Source of the DNA: MAG-121220-bin8 sp965655865
GTDB taxonomy: Bacteria; Bacteroidota; Bacteroidia; Flavobacteriales; Flavobacteriaceae
Assembly: GCA_965655865.1 (NCBI GenBank)
Contig: CBFHJJ010000005.1
Span: 1-64,000, forward strand
Reading direction: 5' to 3'
Length of the DNA stretch: 64,000 nucleotides
The notes below the pieces were generated by a model that made no database searches, was not told where the DNA came from, and saw nothing but the letters and a program-made list of their open reading frames with translations. How positions within the stretch are numbered: position 1 is the stretch's first letter; each line of letters starts with the position of its first letter. Position numbers and translations under genes: made by a program. Shown one piece after another: positions 1-9,423 of this stretch.

Positions 1-12
1 TGCCATTTCTCC
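1..12 (-). tRNA. 5' end of probable tRNA-Ser (partial, leaves the window)
   Basis: Reading leftward from position 12 the sequence is GGAGAAATGGCA, which fits the start of a class II tRNA, most likely tRNA-Ser: a 7-nt acceptor strand, T8, and the start of the D arm. Only 12 nt are inside the window, so the anticodon cannot be seen. Support comes from a near-perfect Bacteroidetes promoter ending about 10 nt upstream (see 22-52). What I see is the 12 nt and the promoter; tRNA-Ser identity is inference. Confidence 0.5.
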
Positions 13-21
13 AATGGAATG

Positions 22-52
22 CAAATATAACTTCCTTTTTATTTAGTACAAA
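22..52 (-). promoter_or_regulatory. Bacteroidetes-type promoter for the tRNA at the left edge
   Basis: On the minus strand: TTTG (52..49), exactly 19 nt, then TATATTTG (29..22). This matches the TTTG-N19-TAnnTTTG consensus known for the primary sigma factor of Bacteroides and Flavobacterium at both boxes and in spacing. Nine nt separate it from the predicted mature tRNA end. Confidence 0.75.
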
Positions 53-86
53 TTTTTATTTAATTATTATATAGATTCCTTTTTGT

Positions 87-94
87 TACATTTG
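87..94 (+). promoter_or_regulatory. -7 box (TACATTTG) of the TauE-family gene
   Basis: TACATTTG matches TAnnTTTG and ends only 4 nt before the ATG at 99. If used, the transcript would start at or next to the start codon, giving a leaderless mRNA. No clear -33 box lies 19 nt upstream. Confidence 0.45.
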
Positions 95-98
95 AAAT

Positions 99-869
99 AT
101 GTTTGAATTAGAATGGTTTTCGTGGCATTATCCTCTCTTAATTCTTGCTGGATTTATTGCTGGATTTATAAACACAATGGCAGGAGGAGGCTCGTTATTA
201 ACTCTTCCTTTGCTTATTTTTATGGGATTACCCTCTGCAGTTGCTAATGGTACGAACAGAATAGCAATATTTATGTCAGCTTTTTCAGCTACAGCTGGCT
301 TTAAAAGTAAAGGAGTTTCAAATTACCCATTTAATGCATATTTAGGTTTTGCTGGTCTATTAGGCGCTTTAATTGGCGCACAAATAGCAATTGACATTGA
401 AGGTGAGCTTTTTAACAAAATTCTTGCTATTATAATGATAGTAGTAGTTTTCTTAATAATTTTTAAGCCAAGTATTGATTATAAAAATCTTTCAGAAAGA
501 CTAACTGGTAAATATTTATTTATTTCTATGATTGCTTTCTTTTTCATAGGAATTTACGGTGGATTTATAAATGCAGGAATTGGATTTGTTATAATGTTGT
601 TTCTTCATTATTATAATAGGTTAGATCTTGTAAAAGTTAATGCTACTAAAGTTGTTATTGTTTTAATATATACAACAGGTGCTATTATAACTTTTGCTTT
701 GGCTGAAAAAATTAATTGGGTTTATGGATTGTTTTTAGCTTCAGGAAATTTTCTTGGTGGATGGACATCAAGTAGATGGTCAGTTAAAAAGGGTGAAAAA
801 ACAATTAAATTTTTTCTTTTAATTATGGTACTTGTAATGTCCGCTAAATTATGGTTCTTTAGTAATTGA
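99..869 (+). CDS. TauE/SafE-family sulfite/anion exporter-like permease
   Basis: A 256-residue polytopic inner-membrane protein with about eight hydrophobic segments. Both halves carry the family's repeated glycine-rich pattern: GFINTMAGGGSLLTLPLL at residues 22-39 and GGFINAGIGF near 154-163. This internal duplication is typical of TauE/SafE (formerly DUF81) permeases, which export sulfite, sulfoacetate or related anions. The substrate here is unknown and no sulfur genes lie nearby. The gene is alone on its strand, is preceded by a TAnnTTTG box only 4 nt from the ATG, and its 3' end overlaps ribBA tail to tail by 11 bp. Family assignment is secure; substrate is not. Confidence 0.85.
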   Translation: MFELEWFSWHYPLLILAGFIAGFINTMAGGGSLLTLPLLIFMGLPSAVANGTNRIAIFMSAFSATAGFKSKGVSNYPFNAYLGFAGLLGALIGAQIAIDIEGELFNKILAIIMIVVVFLIIFKPSIDYKNLSERLTGKYLFISMIAFFFIGIYGGFINAGIGFVIMLFLHYYNRLDLVKVNATKVVIVLIYTTGAIITFALAEKINWVYGLFLASGNFLGGWTSSRWSVKKGEKTIKFFLLIMVLVMSAKLWFFSN

Positions 870-1986
870 TGTATTCAACAATTTCTAATCCATAACCTAT
901 CATCCCAACTCTTTTTATTTGAGTACTGTTTGTTAATAATCTTATCTTATTAATTTTAAGATCATGAATAATCTGTGCTCCAATCCCAAAATCTTTTTCA
1001 TCCATTGCGACAGGAGGTGTTTTGTATTCTCCTTTAGACTGTAGTTTTTTTATTTCGTTAAGTCTAAATAAAACATTTACTGGGTTAGGAGGTTGGTTAA
1101 TAAATACTATTACACCTTTCTCCTCTTCATTAATTTTATTGAAAATTCCATCAAGTTTATTTTTTGATTTGGATGTAAGAGTTGTTAGTAAATCATTATT
1201 AGTGATTGATGAGTTTATTCTAACTAAAACTGGCTCATTTTCTTTCCATTCTCCTTTGGATAATGCCAAATGTATTTGATTGTTATTTGTTTGTTGAAAT
1301 GCCGATAAATTATAATCTCCAAATTTTGTATTAAAAACAAAAGATTGCTTTTTGATGATTAAACTATCATGTTTCATTCTATATGCAACTAGATCCTCAA
1401 TCGAAACAATTTTTAAATCTAATTTCTTAGCTACTTTGATTAGTTCTGGTACTCTTGCCATAGAACCATCCTCGGACATTATTTCACAAATAACACCTGC
1501 GGGAGAACATCCAGCTAATCGTGCAAAATCAATAGCAGCTTCTGTGTGACCAGTTCTTCTTAATACACCACCATCTTTAGCAATTAATGGAAAAATGTGA
1601 CCAGGACGAGCTAAATCATCAGGTTTTGTATTCTTGTCAACAATAGCTTTTATAGTTTTTGATCTGTCAGAAGCAGATATTCCAGACGTTACTCCAGAAC
1701 CTTTCAAATCTACAGAAACTGTAAATGCTGTATCCATTGGATCAGTATTGTTACTAACCATTGGATATAAGTTAAGTTTTCTTGATCTCTTTTCAGTTAT
1801 TGGCGTACATATTAGTCCTCTAGCATGTTTAGCCATAAAATTTATTTGCTCAGGTGTAACCAGATCAGCAGCACAAATAAAGTCTCCTTCGTTTTCTCTG
1901 TTTTCATCATCAACAACGATAATAATTTTTCCTTGCTTAACATCTTCAATTGCATCTGAAATTTTATCTAATATTACTTTACTCAT
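859..1986 (-). CDS. ribB: RibBA-like: 3,4-dihydroxy-2-butanone-4-phosphate synthase with degenerate GTP cyclohydrolase II domain
   Basis: Residues 1 to about 205 form a complete DHBP synthase domain (ribulose-5-phosphate to the four-carbon riboflavin precursor), with the acidic loop DDENRENEGD at 26-35 and GHTEAAIDFARLAG near 147-160. Residues about 205-375 align with GTP cyclohydrolase II (VLVRINS, GIGAQIIHDL, IRLLTNS, GLEIVEY). They lack the three zinc cysteines, and the catalytic RQEGRGIGL segment is replaced by NQPPNPVNVL. The second domain is therefore predicted inactive, and a separate ribA must exist elsewhere. It is the last gene of the ftsK-lolA-lptG-ribBA unit, 2 nt after lptG. Confidence 0.9.
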   Translation of the reverse strand: MSKVILDKISDAIEDVKQGKIIIVVDDENRENEGDFICAADLVTPEQINFMAKHARGLICTPITEKRSRKLNLYPMVSNNTDPMDTAFTVSVDLKGSGVTSGISASDRSKTIKAIVDKNTKPDDLARPGHIFPLIAKDGGVLRRTGHTEAAIDFARLAGCSPAGVICEIMSEDGSMARVPELIKVAKKLDLKIVSIEDLVAYRMKHDSLIIKKQSFVFNTKFGDYNLSAFQQTNNNQIHLALSKGEWKENEPVLVRINSSITNNDLLTTLTSKSKNKLDGIFNKINEEEKGVIVFINQPPNPVNVLFRLNEIKKLQSKGEYKTPPVAMDEKDFGIGAQIIHDLKINKIRLLTNSTQIKRVGMIGYGLEIVEYINY

Positions 1987-1988
1987 AT

Positions 1989-3449
1989 TTATTTTTTTAA
2001 TCGAAATTTTATAGAACTAATTTTTTTCAAAAATACTCTAAAAGGGTATGATATTTTATCAAAATTAAATATAGATTTATCAGAACTAGCTCTGTAAATC
2101 AAATATAATCCTAATGGCAGCATTATTGCATTAGGAATTAAGCTACCAATTAGTGCATCAATACTTCCATCTTCTGCTGCATTTCTACTAAAAGTTCCTA
2201 TAAAGTGATAGCTAAGAAATAATATTAATGAAACAACCATTGGAAGTCCTATACCTCCTTTTCTTATTATTGCACCAAGAGGTGCGCCAACGAAAAAAAG
2301 TATTAAAGAAGCAAATCCTAAAGCATATTTATCATATAAATTAGACTTGTGAAGATTAACTATTTTTTCTTTAATAAAAAAATTGTCCTTTTGACTTAAT
2401 AAAACCTGAACATGACTATTTGTTAAATTTAAAGTTTCATTTAATACGTCTAATTGTTTATTCCTTGGGTAATCTTTTAAATGTGAATTATAATTTGTGT
2501 ACAAAACCGAATCTTTGTAACTGTCATCTGTTCTAACATTTCTTACAAAATTTGATATACCTGTTCTAGCATAAAAATTTTTTGCAAAATTATTATACCT
2601 GAAAACTAAGTTTTTTGATAATGAATCTATACTAAAATTTAACTGAGAAATATTTTGCATTCTGTAAGTATTACTGAACTTTTCATCATCAAAATCAACT
2701 TTGTTGAATTCTCTTAAATCTATATTCATTATGTGCTTTTCAAAAGATACAAGGGTATGAGGAGAAACTTGTTTGTTGTTTGGGCTTCTACTTTCTATTT
2801 CCTCATATCTTTTACCGTTATTTAAAACTAGCTGTAAAATTTCACTTGAGTCTTGACTTTTAAGTTCCCCCGATTCAGCCTTAATAACTAAAGTGTTTCT
2901 AGAATTAAAATTATTTTGGTGTATAATTATATCTTCAAGAAGATTATTATCTGGACCGTATTTTCTTTCAACTTTAATATTCATGTTGTTTATATCACTG
3001 AAAACACCCTCAGTAATGGCCAAAGCTGGTTTTAATTTAGCAAGATTTTTTCTGAGATTATAAGATTTGAATTCTGCATAGGGAATAAGGCTATTAGCTA
3101 TAAAAAACATTCCAATACATAGAACAATATTAACTACTAGAAGACTTCTCATTGACCTAAAAAGTGATATTCCTGAAGATTTTATGGCTGCTAACTCATA
3201 TTGTTCAGATAAATTACCAAAAGTCATTATAGATGCTAGTAAAACTGTCAATGGAATTACTAACGGAAGTAATTTAGGGGAGTAGAATAAAAGAAATTTA
3301 AATATTATTTCAAAATCAACTTCTTTTCCAGCTAAGTCGTCGATAAATACCCATATTATTTGAATAATAAAGATAAACATCAATATAAAAAAGAAGCTAA
3401 AAAATATCTTTAGATAAGATGTTAATATATAACGATCTATTATCTTCAT
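1989..3449 (-). CDS. LptF/LptG-family permease (lipopolysaccharide export)
   Basis: A 486-residue YjgP/YjgQ-family protein. The start MKIIDRYILTSYLK is the typical N-terminus, followed by transmembrane segments at roughly 12-34, 52-75 and 100-120. A long soluble periplasmic region follows, then three more transmembrane segments after about 375 (GAPLGAIIRKGG is the conserved cytoplasmic loop). These permeases form the LptB2FG transporter that extracts LPS from the inner membrane. At 486 aa it is longer than the roughly 360-aa proteobacterial homologues, because of an enlarged periplasmic domain common in Bacteroidetes. It lies 1 nt after lolA and 2 nt before ribBA. Whether it is F or G cannot be decided here. 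Confidence 0.85.
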   Translation of the reverse strand: MKIIDRYILTSYLKIFFSFFFILMFIFIIQIIWVFIDDLAGKEVDFEIIFKFLLFYSPKLLPLVIPLTVLLASIMTFGNLSEQYELAAIKSSGISLFRSMRSLLVVNIVLCIGMFFIANSLIPYAEFKSYNLRKNLAKLKPALAITEGVFSDINNMNIKVERKYGPDNNLLEDIIIHQNNFNSRNTLVIKAESGELKSQDSSEILQLVLNNGKRYEEIESRSPNNKQVSPHTLVSFEKHIMNIDLREFNKVDFDDEKFSNTYRMQNISQLNFSIDSLSKNLVFRYNNFAKNFYARTGISNFVRNVRTDDSYKDSVLYTNYNSHLKDYPRNKQLDVLNETLNLTNSHVQVLLSQKDNFFIKEKIVNLHKSNLYDKYALGFASLILFFVGAPLGAIIRKGGIGLPMVVSLILFLSYHFIGTFSRNAAEDGSIDALIGSLIPNAIMLPLGLYLIYRASSDKSIFNFDKISYPFRVFLKKISSIKFRLKK

Positions 3450-3450
3450 T

Positions 3451-4086
3451 TTATAATTTTTCTATGTAATAATCTTTATATTTATTTTCATCAAAAATAA
3501 AAATATTTTCCTCTAATACAGGATCAAAAACAATCGAATTTACATTAAGAATAGTCTTTGTTTTATTTTTTCCAATTTCTATAAGTTTAGAAATATTATT
3601 ATTTGAAATATCAATTCCAAGAAGTAGGTAATCTATATCTGAATTTGAATTACTTGGGATTAGCTTAACAAATTGAATTTTATTTTTATAATCTGACTGA
3701 AGTTTGTCCCATAAAATTAAGTAGCCTTTTCTATAAAAATTTAACAACTTTGATGGTTTTATGGTTTGATCTTCTTCTTCTTCAACACTTGATATTATAA
3801 CTTCTTCATTTTCTGGAACAATAGAGTAGATATTTTTAGAATCACATAATTGAGTAATTTCCATAAAATTTAATAAATAATTGTCTCCCTGAATAGTCAC
3901 AATTCCGTTAGCGTCTTGGTTTATTCCCTCTAGTTTATTTTCTAAAGTGTATTTAAAATTTATTTTATAACTTTTTGCTGAATCAATTTTATTTGAAACT
4001 TTAGCTAATAACTTTTCAGCTCTAGGATCATTTTGAGCATTTAAGTTTAAACTAAATATTAGGATTATTAATATAAATTTTTTCAT
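3451..4086 (-). CDS. lolA: LolA-like outer-membrane lipoprotein carrier protein
   Basis: A 211-residue protein with an N-terminal signal peptide (MKKFILIILIFSLNLNAQ) and a beta-rich body (YKINFKYTLEN, GIVTIQGDNYLLNF, LCDSKNIYSIVPENEEV) typical of the divergent LolA family of Bacteroidetes. It should be a periplasmic chaperone carrying lipoproteins from LolCDE to the outer membrane. Its ATG overlaps the ftsK stop by one base, and lptG follows after 1 nt. Gene order ftsK-lolA-lptG supports the call; sequence identity to enterobacterial LolA would be low. Confidence 0.8.
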   Translation of the reverse strand: MKKFILIILIFSLNLNAQNDPRAEKLLAKVSNKIDSAKSYKINFKYTLENKLEGINQDANGIVTIQGDNYLLNFMEITQLCDSKNIYSIVPENEEVIISSVEEEEDQTIKPSKLLNFYRKGYLILWDKLQSDYKNKIQFVKLIPSNSNSDIDYLLLGIDISNNNISKLIEIGKNKTKTILNVNSIVFDPVLEENIFIFDENKYKDYYIEKL

Positions 4087-6437
4087 TATTTATTTTTTTC
4101 ACTTTCTAGTAGAGTGTTTAGTGAAGCTAAATCTAAAACTAAAACCTCTCTAGCTTTACTACCCTCAAATGCACCTACTATTCCTGCAGCTTCAAGTTGG
4201 TCAATAATTCTACCTGCTCTGTTATAGCCCAGTTTCATTTTACGTTGCAATAATGATGCTGAACCTTGTTGAGCGATTACTATAATTTCAGCAGCTTCTC
4301 TAAATAAAACATCTCTATCTTCAATGTTATTATCTAAAGAATTTGAATTTTCTTCACCAACATATTCTGGTAATTCATAGGCCGTAGCGTATGCTTTTTG
4401 AGAACCTATGAAATCTGTAATTTTATTTATTTCTGGTGTATCAACAAAAGCACATTGTATTCTTACTAATTCATTTCCTTGTGTATAAAGCATATCTCCT
4501 TTTCCAATTAACTGATCGGCACCGCCACTATCTAATATAGTTCTTGAATCAATTTTTGATGTGACTCTAAATGCAATTCTTGCAGGAAAATTAGCTTTAA
4601 TAATTCCAGTTATAACATTTACAGAGGGTCTTTGAGTTGCGATTATTAAGTGAATTCCTACAGCTCTAGCTAATTGAGCTAATCTTGCAATAGGGGTTTC
4701 AACTTCTTTTCCTGCTGTCATAATTAGATCAGCAAATTCATCAATAATTAAAACTATATAGGGTAGAAAAACATTTCCAGAATCTGGATTTAGTTTCCTT
4801 TGTTTAAATTTTGCATTGTATTCTTTTATGTTTCTACAAAGTGCGTTTTTTAACATTTCGTACCTGTTATCCATTTCGATACACAATGAGTTTAAGGTTT
4901 TAATCACAGCTTTATTATCAGTAATAATAGCTTCATCTGTATCAGGAAGTTTTGCTAAATAGTGTCTTTCAATCTTATTAAATAAAGTTAATTCAACTTT
5001 TTTTGGATCTACCAAAACAAATTTCACTTCAGAGGGATGTTTTTTGTAAAGAAGCGAAGTTAGAACTGCGTTCAATCCAACTGATTTACCTTGTCCTGTA
5101 GCACCCGCCATAAGTAAGTGTGGCATTTTTGCCAGATCAACTACATAAGTTTCATTGCTTATGTTTTTTCCTAAAGCAATTGGAAGTTCCATTTCAGCTT
5201 CTTGATAATTTTTTGAAGCTAAAACTGATTTCATAGAAACAATAGTTGAATTTTTATTTGGAACTTCAATTCCAATTGTTCCTTTTCCAGGAATTGGTGC
5301 TATAATTCTAATTCCTAATGCAGCTAATGATAAGGCTATGTCGTCTTCTAAATTTTTAATTTTTGAGATTCTAATTCCTGCTTCTGGAATAATTTCATAA
5401 AGAGTAACAGTTGGTCCAATCGTAGCTTTTATTTGATCAATACCAATTTTATAATTCTTGAGAGTATCAATTATCTTTTCTTTATTCTCCTCTAATTCTT
5501 CTTCATTTATAGTAATTACTCCTCCGTTATCATATTCGTTTAATAATTCTATTGAGGGAGTTTTGTAGTTTTTTAATTCTAAGGTGTGGTCATATTCACC
5601 GAATTTCTTTACTAATCCTTTTGCAATAGCGTCTTCATCTAGTATTTCTTCTTCTTCATTATTTTCAATTTCAATTTTAATTTCACTATCGTTACTTTCG
5701 GCTGGCTTAACATTAGGTTTATCGTTGTATGATGAAAAATTTGTAATTGTAGGCTTTAAATCTTCACTTTTGATATTAAATTTAGATTTAGACTTTTCTA
5801 GATTTAATTTAGTTGAGAGATCTACTTCAATTGGATTAGTTTGATTTTCATCAATTAATTCACTCTTTACTTCGGGATACATTTTTTTAAAAATATCAAA
5901 AACTTTTTCTGGTGTTACTTTTAATCTGACTACTAGATATGTAAGTAATCCGAAAATCAATATTAAAACTATTCCGATTTCTCCAATATAAATTTTTAAA
6001 AACTCATTTACTTCAAATCCGATACTGCCAGAGTAAATGTAATTTGAAGAATAATATCCAAAAAATAACGAAACCCAAATCATTATTAATATGCCCCAAA
6101 ACCATCTATTGTAAAGTTTTGCTAGATCTGCATTTACAAATAAAGTTAAGCCAGAAATAAATAATAAAATTGGTAAAATAAAAGAAGAAACACCAAACAT
6201 TAAATAAATCAAAAAATGACTTATTAAAGCACCAAATTTGCTAGCAATATTTACTGAATCTACTTCTTTATCAAAGAATTGAGTTAATTCAGACTGATCA
6301 ACTCTCCATGTTCCGAAATAAGAAACTAGAGAAGAAAAAATAATAATTGAAAATAACACTAAAAAAACCCCAAACATGATTTGTTGAGTTCTTGATAGTG
6401 AAAAATATCCGTTTAACTTACTTTTAGTTTTAGACAT
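4086..6437 (-). CDS. ftsK: DNA translocase FtsK/SpoIIIE
   Basis: A 783-residue septal DNA pump. Four N-terminal transmembrane segments (about 20-180) are followed by a charged linker (about 190-300) and the RecA-like motor with Walker A GATGQGKS near residue 440 and Walker B VLIIDEFADL near 567. A C-terminal winged-helix gamma domain (about 715-783, LLQRKMKLGYNRAGRIIDQLE) reads KOPS-like polarity sequences. It resolves and segregates chromosome termini with XerCD during division. It is the first gene of the ftsK-lolA-lptG-ribBA unit, with a TAnnTTTG box 13 nt upstream of its ATG. Residues and length are ordinary for the family. Confidence 0.97.
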   Translation of the reverse strand: MSKTKSKLNGYFSLSRTQQIMFGVFLVLFSIIIFSSLVSYFGTWRVDQSELTQFFDKEVDSVNIASKFGALISHFLIYLMFGVSSFILPILLFISGLTLFVNADLAKLYNRWFWGILIMIWVSLFFGYYSSNYIYSGSIGFEVNEFLKIYIGEIGIVLILIFGLLTYLVVRLKVTPEKVFDIFKKMYPEVKSELIDENQTNPIEVDLSTKLNLEKSKSKFNIKSEDLKPTITNFSSYNDKPNVKPAESNDSEIKIEIENNEEEEILDEDAIAKGLVKKFGEYDHTLELKNYKTPSIELLNEYDNGGVITINEEELEENKEKIIDTLKNYKIGIDQIKATIGPTVTLYEIIPEAGIRISKIKNLEDDIALSLAALGIRIIAPIPGKGTIGIEVPNKNSTIVSMKSVLASKNYQEAEMELPIALGKNISNETYVVDLAKMPHLLMAGATGQGKSVGLNAVLTSLLYKKHPSEVKFVLVDPKKVELTLFNKIERHYLAKLPDTDEAIITDNKAVIKTLNSLCIEMDNRYEMLKNALCRNIKEYNAKFKQRKLNPDSGNVFLPYIVLIIDEFADLIMTAGKEVETPIARLAQLARAVGIHLIIATQRPSVNVITGIIKANFPARIAFRVTSKIDSRTILDSGGADQLIGKGDMLYTQGNELVRIQCAFVDTPEINKITDFIGSQKAYATAYELPEYVGEENSNSLDNNIEDRDVLFREAAEIIVIAQQGSASLLQRKMKLGYNRAGRIIDQLEAAGIVGAFEGSKAREVLVLDLASLNTLLESEKNK

Positions 6438-6450
6438 AAGAGGTGTTTAA

Positions 6451-6458
6451 CAAAAGTA
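6451..6458 (-). promoter_or_regulatory. -7 box (TACTTTTG) of the ftsK operon
   Basis: TACTTTTG on the minus strand matches TAnnTTTG and lies 13 nt before the ftsK ATG. No convincing -33 box at the usual distance. Confidence 0.5.
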
Positions 6459-6484
6459 AATATTTATATTTAATAATATTAAAC

Positions 6485-7942
6485 TTACTTAATTTCAAGT
6501 TTTTTGATTTTATAATTTAATCCTGCAACTATTAACGTCATAAAGAAACTTAACCAATTAAATATAGCGTAAAAGAAGTAATCTAATACACTGACACCTA
6601 AAACTCCAGACTGATAAGCACCACAACTATTCCATGGTATTAACACAGATGTTACTGTTCCAGTATCTTCTAATGTTCTGCTCAAGTTTTCTGGTGCTAA
6701 ATTTTTCTCTTTAAATGCTTTTTCAAACATTTTTCCTGGAATTACTATAGCTAAATATTGATCTGATGTTGTCAAGTTAATGGCTAAACAGCTTCCTGCT
6801 GTGCTCGCAAATAAAGAAAAAGTCGATTTACCTAAGTTTAGTAATGATGTAGTTATTGTCTTTAAAGCACCAATTGATTCCATAACACCTCCAAATACCA
6901 TTGCACTAATTACTAACCATATAGTGTTCATCATTCCAAGCATTCCTCCACTTTTAAATAGATCATTTAGTTCAGAATTACCAGATTCAATATTTGTGTC
7001 TATTGTTATTGAATTAATAATTGCACTATAAGCATCTTCAAATGTTAATGAACTAGAGTTAGATAATTGAGTTAAAATATCTTGTTGAAAGATAAGAGCG
7101 AATATTGCACCTAAAATTGTTCCAGTAAATAAGGCTATTATAGGTGGCGTTTTTTTTATAATTAAAATAATTACTATAAACGGAACTATAAATATTAGAG
7201 GAGTAATATTAAAAGTTTGATTAATTGCCTCAAGTAAAGCAGTATTGTCTGTCGGTCCAGAGGAGACCATGTAAAAGTTTAAAATAACAAAGATTATTAG
7301 ACTAATTGTTATTGTTGGAATTGTAGTTATCGTTAAATATTTAATGTGAGTAAATAAATCTGAACCAGAAATTGCAGGTGCAAGATTTGTTGTATCACTA
7401 AGCGGAGATAATTTGTCTCCAAAATAAGCTCCTGAAATAATTGCACCAGCTGACATTTCTACAGGAATTCCTATTGCCTTAGAAATACCAATTAATGCTA
7501 TTCCAACTGTAGCAGATGTTGTCCAGCTACTTCCAGTAGCTATTGAAATAATTGCACAAATAATCAAACATGCTGGAAGAAAAATTGACGGATGAAGTAT
7601 GTTTAAACCATAATATATCATTGAAGGTATTATCCCACTTATTAACCACGTTCCAGATAACGCACCAACAAAAAGTAAAATGACTATAGCACCAGTTACA
7701 GATTTTAAATTTTCTGCAACTTGATTCATCATATTGCTAAACTTAAATCCTTTGAAAATACCTAACCCAATCCCAGCTGCAGCTCCAAGTAGAAGTATGA
7801 ACTGATTTGAACCTCCCATAGCATCATCTCCATATACATAAACATTAAATGTTAAAAATATTATTAAAAGAACTATTGGAAATAATGACTCATTTAATGA
7901 TAAATTAATTTTTTTCTGATTTTTTTCACCTGCTTTAGTCAT
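6485..7942 (-). CDS. nhaC: NhaC-family Na+/H+ antiporter
   Basis: A 485-residue integral membrane protein with about eleven hydrophobic segments. It has hallmarks of the NhaC antiporter family: ATGSSWTTSATVGIALIG near residues 146-163, SGAYFGDKLSPLSDTTNLAP near 170-190, and a C-terminal VLIPWNSCGAYQSGVLGV stretch. It exchanges sodium and protons for pH and salt homeostasis, which fits a marine organism. It is monocistronic, divergent from lpd with 86 bp between the start codons, and 47 bp upstream of ftsK on the same strand. I found no clear TAnnTTTG box. Confidence 0.92.
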   Translation of the reverse strand: MTKAGEKNQKKINLSLNESLFPIVLLIIFLTFNVYVYGDDAMGGSNQFILLLGAAAGIGLGIFKGFKFSNMMNQVAENLKSVTGAIVILLFVGALSGTWLISGIIPSMIYYGLNILHPSIFLPACLIICAIISIATGSSWTTSATVGIALIGISKAIGIPVEMSAGAIISGAYFGDKLSPLSDTTNLAPAISGSDLFTHIKYLTITTIPTITISLIIFVILNFYMVSSGPTDNTALLEAINQTFNITPLIFIVPFIVIILIIKKTPPIIALFTGTILGAIFALIFQQDILTQLSNSSSLTFEDAYSAIINSITIDTNIESGNSELNDLFKSGGMLGMMNTIWLVISAMVFGGVMESIGALKTITTSLLNLGKSTFSLFASTAGSCLAINLTTSDQYLAIVIPGKMFEKAFKEKNLAPENLSRTLEDTGTVTSVLIPWNSCGAYQSGVLGVSVLDYFFYAIFNWLSFFMTLIVAGLNYKIKKLEIK

Positions 7943-8007
7943 CTAGCTAATATATAATTTAGTTCAATTAAAAGGTAATTGATTTATGAAATAAATTAAA
8001 ACATTTG

Positions 8008-8015
8008 TATTTTTG
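8008..8015 (+). promoter_or_regulatory. -7 box (TATTTTTG) of lpd
   Basis: TATTTTTG matches TAnnTTTG and ends 13 nt before the lpd ATG. TTTATG around 7983-7988 is a weak -33 candidate at 19-nt spacing. Confidence 0.5.
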
Positions 8016-8028
8016 AAAAAAAGAAAAA

Positions 8029-9423
8029 ATGGAGCATTTTGATGTTGTTGTAATTGGTTCAGGACCCGGAGGATATGTTTGTGCTATAAGATGCGCACAA
8101 TTGGGTATGAAAACAGCCATTATTGAAAAATATAATACATTAGGTGGTACCTGTCTAAACGTTGGTTGTATTCCATCTAAATCATTATTAGATTCCTCTC
8201 ATCATTATCATGAAGCTTTACATAATTTTTCAACCCACGGTATTGAAATTGAGGGTTCAATTAAAGTGGATTTAAATAAAATGATTTCTAGAAAAAACTT
8301 AGTTGTAGAACAGACAACTAAAGGAATTGACTATTTAATGTCTAAAAACAAAATTAAAGTTTTTAATGGCATTGGGTCTTTTGAAAATAATCAAGTCATT
8401 AATATTGATAGTACTGAAAAAATAAAATTTAGTAATGCTATTGTAGCAACTGGATCTAAACCAATTTCATTACCTTTTGCAAAGATTGATAAGAAAAGAA
8501 TTATCTCATCAACTGAAGCTCTGAAACTAAAAGAAATACCAAAAAAATTAATTGTTATTGGTGGAGGTGTTATAGGACTTGAATTAGGTCAAGTTTACAG
8601 TAGATTAGGATCTGAGGTTTCGGTTATTGAGTATTCTGACAAAATAACTCCTTTTATGGATGGTGCTGTTTCTAAAGAATTATTAAGAATATTTAAGAAG
8701 CAAAAAATAAAATTTTATTTATCTCACAAAGTTACATCAGTAACTTCTGAAAATAACTCTGTAAGTGTAAATGCCGAAGATTCAAATGGATCAAATGTTA
8801 TTTTTGAAGGAGATTATTGTCTTGTTTCAGTTGGCAGGAAACCTTATACTGATGGACTTAATCTAAGTTCAGTAGGAATTAACACTAATGATAAGGGTCA
8901 AATTGAAGTAAATGATAAACTTCAAACTAACATTGAAAATATATATGCCATCGGAGATGTTATCAAAGGGCCAATGTTGGCCCATAAGGCAGAGGAAGAA
9001 GGAGTTTTAGTAGCTGAAATACTAGCTAAACAAAAACCACATATTAATTATAATTTAATTCCAAACGTTATATATACTTGGCCTGAGGTGGCATCAGTTG
9101 GTAAAACTCAAGAACAATTGTCAAGCGAAGGCATTGAATTTAAAACTGGACAATTTCCTATGAGAGCACTAGGAAGGGCTAGAGCAAGTATGGATATTGA
9201 TGGTTTTGTAAAGATTCTAGCAGATAAAAAAACCGATGAAATTCTTGGAGTTCACATTATTGGTGCTAGAGCAGCTGATTTAATTGCAGAAGCTGTAACC
9301 GCAATGGAATTTAGAGCCTCTGCTGAAGATGTTTCTAGAATGAGTCATTCCCATCCGACTTATGCTGAAGCTATTAAAGAAGCAGCTTTAGCAGCTACAG
9401 AAGATAGAGCTTTACATATTTAA
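8029..9423 (+). CDS. lpdA: Dihydrolipoyl dehydrogenase (E3)
   Basis: A 464-residue FAD-dependent disulfide reductase: FAD-binding GSGPGG at 11-16, redox disulfide in GGTCLNVGCIPSK (C42 and C47), NAD-binding VIGGGVIGLELG near 177-188, second FAD motif YAIGDV near 306, and catalytic HSHPTYAE near 444. It re-oxidises dihydrolipoamide in pyruvate, 2-oxoglutarate or branched-chain dehydrogenase complexes and in glycine cleavage. A fused E1 lies in the same window at 61345-63753 but is not adjacent. It is monocistronic, and its stop codon shares TTAA with the argH stop. Confidence 0.97.
   Translation: MEHFDVVVIGSGPGGYVCAIRCAQLGMKTAIIEKYNTLGGTCLNVGCIPSKSLLDSSHHYHEALHNFSTHGIEIEGSIKVDLNKMISRKNLVVEQTTKGIDYLMSKNKIKVFNGIGSFENNQVINIDSTEKIKFSNAIVATGSKPISLPFAKIDKKRIISSTEALKLKEIPKKLIVIGGGVIGLELGQVYSRLGSEVSVIEYSDKITPFMDGAVSKELLRIFKKQKIKFYLSHKVTSVTSENNSVSVNAEDSNGSNVIFEGDYCLVSVGRKPYTDGLNLSSVGINTNDKGQIEVNDKLQTNIENIYAIGDVIKGPMLAHKAEEEGVLVAEILAKQKPHINYNLIPNVIYTWPEVASVGKTQEQLSSEGIEFKTGQFPMRALGRARASMDIDGFVKILADKKTDEILGVHIIGARAADLIAEAVTAMEFRASAEDVSRMSHSHPTYAEAIKEAALAATEDRALHI

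Noticed and set aside
1..20. CCATT/AATGG hairpin at the left edge as a regulatory hairpin
   Set aside because: It is short and overlaps the predicted tRNA start, and the tRNA reading is better supported by the promoter.
1634..2014. 126-codon rightward frame opposite ribBA
   Set aside because: It mirrors a well-conserved gene and shows no recognisable protein pattern.
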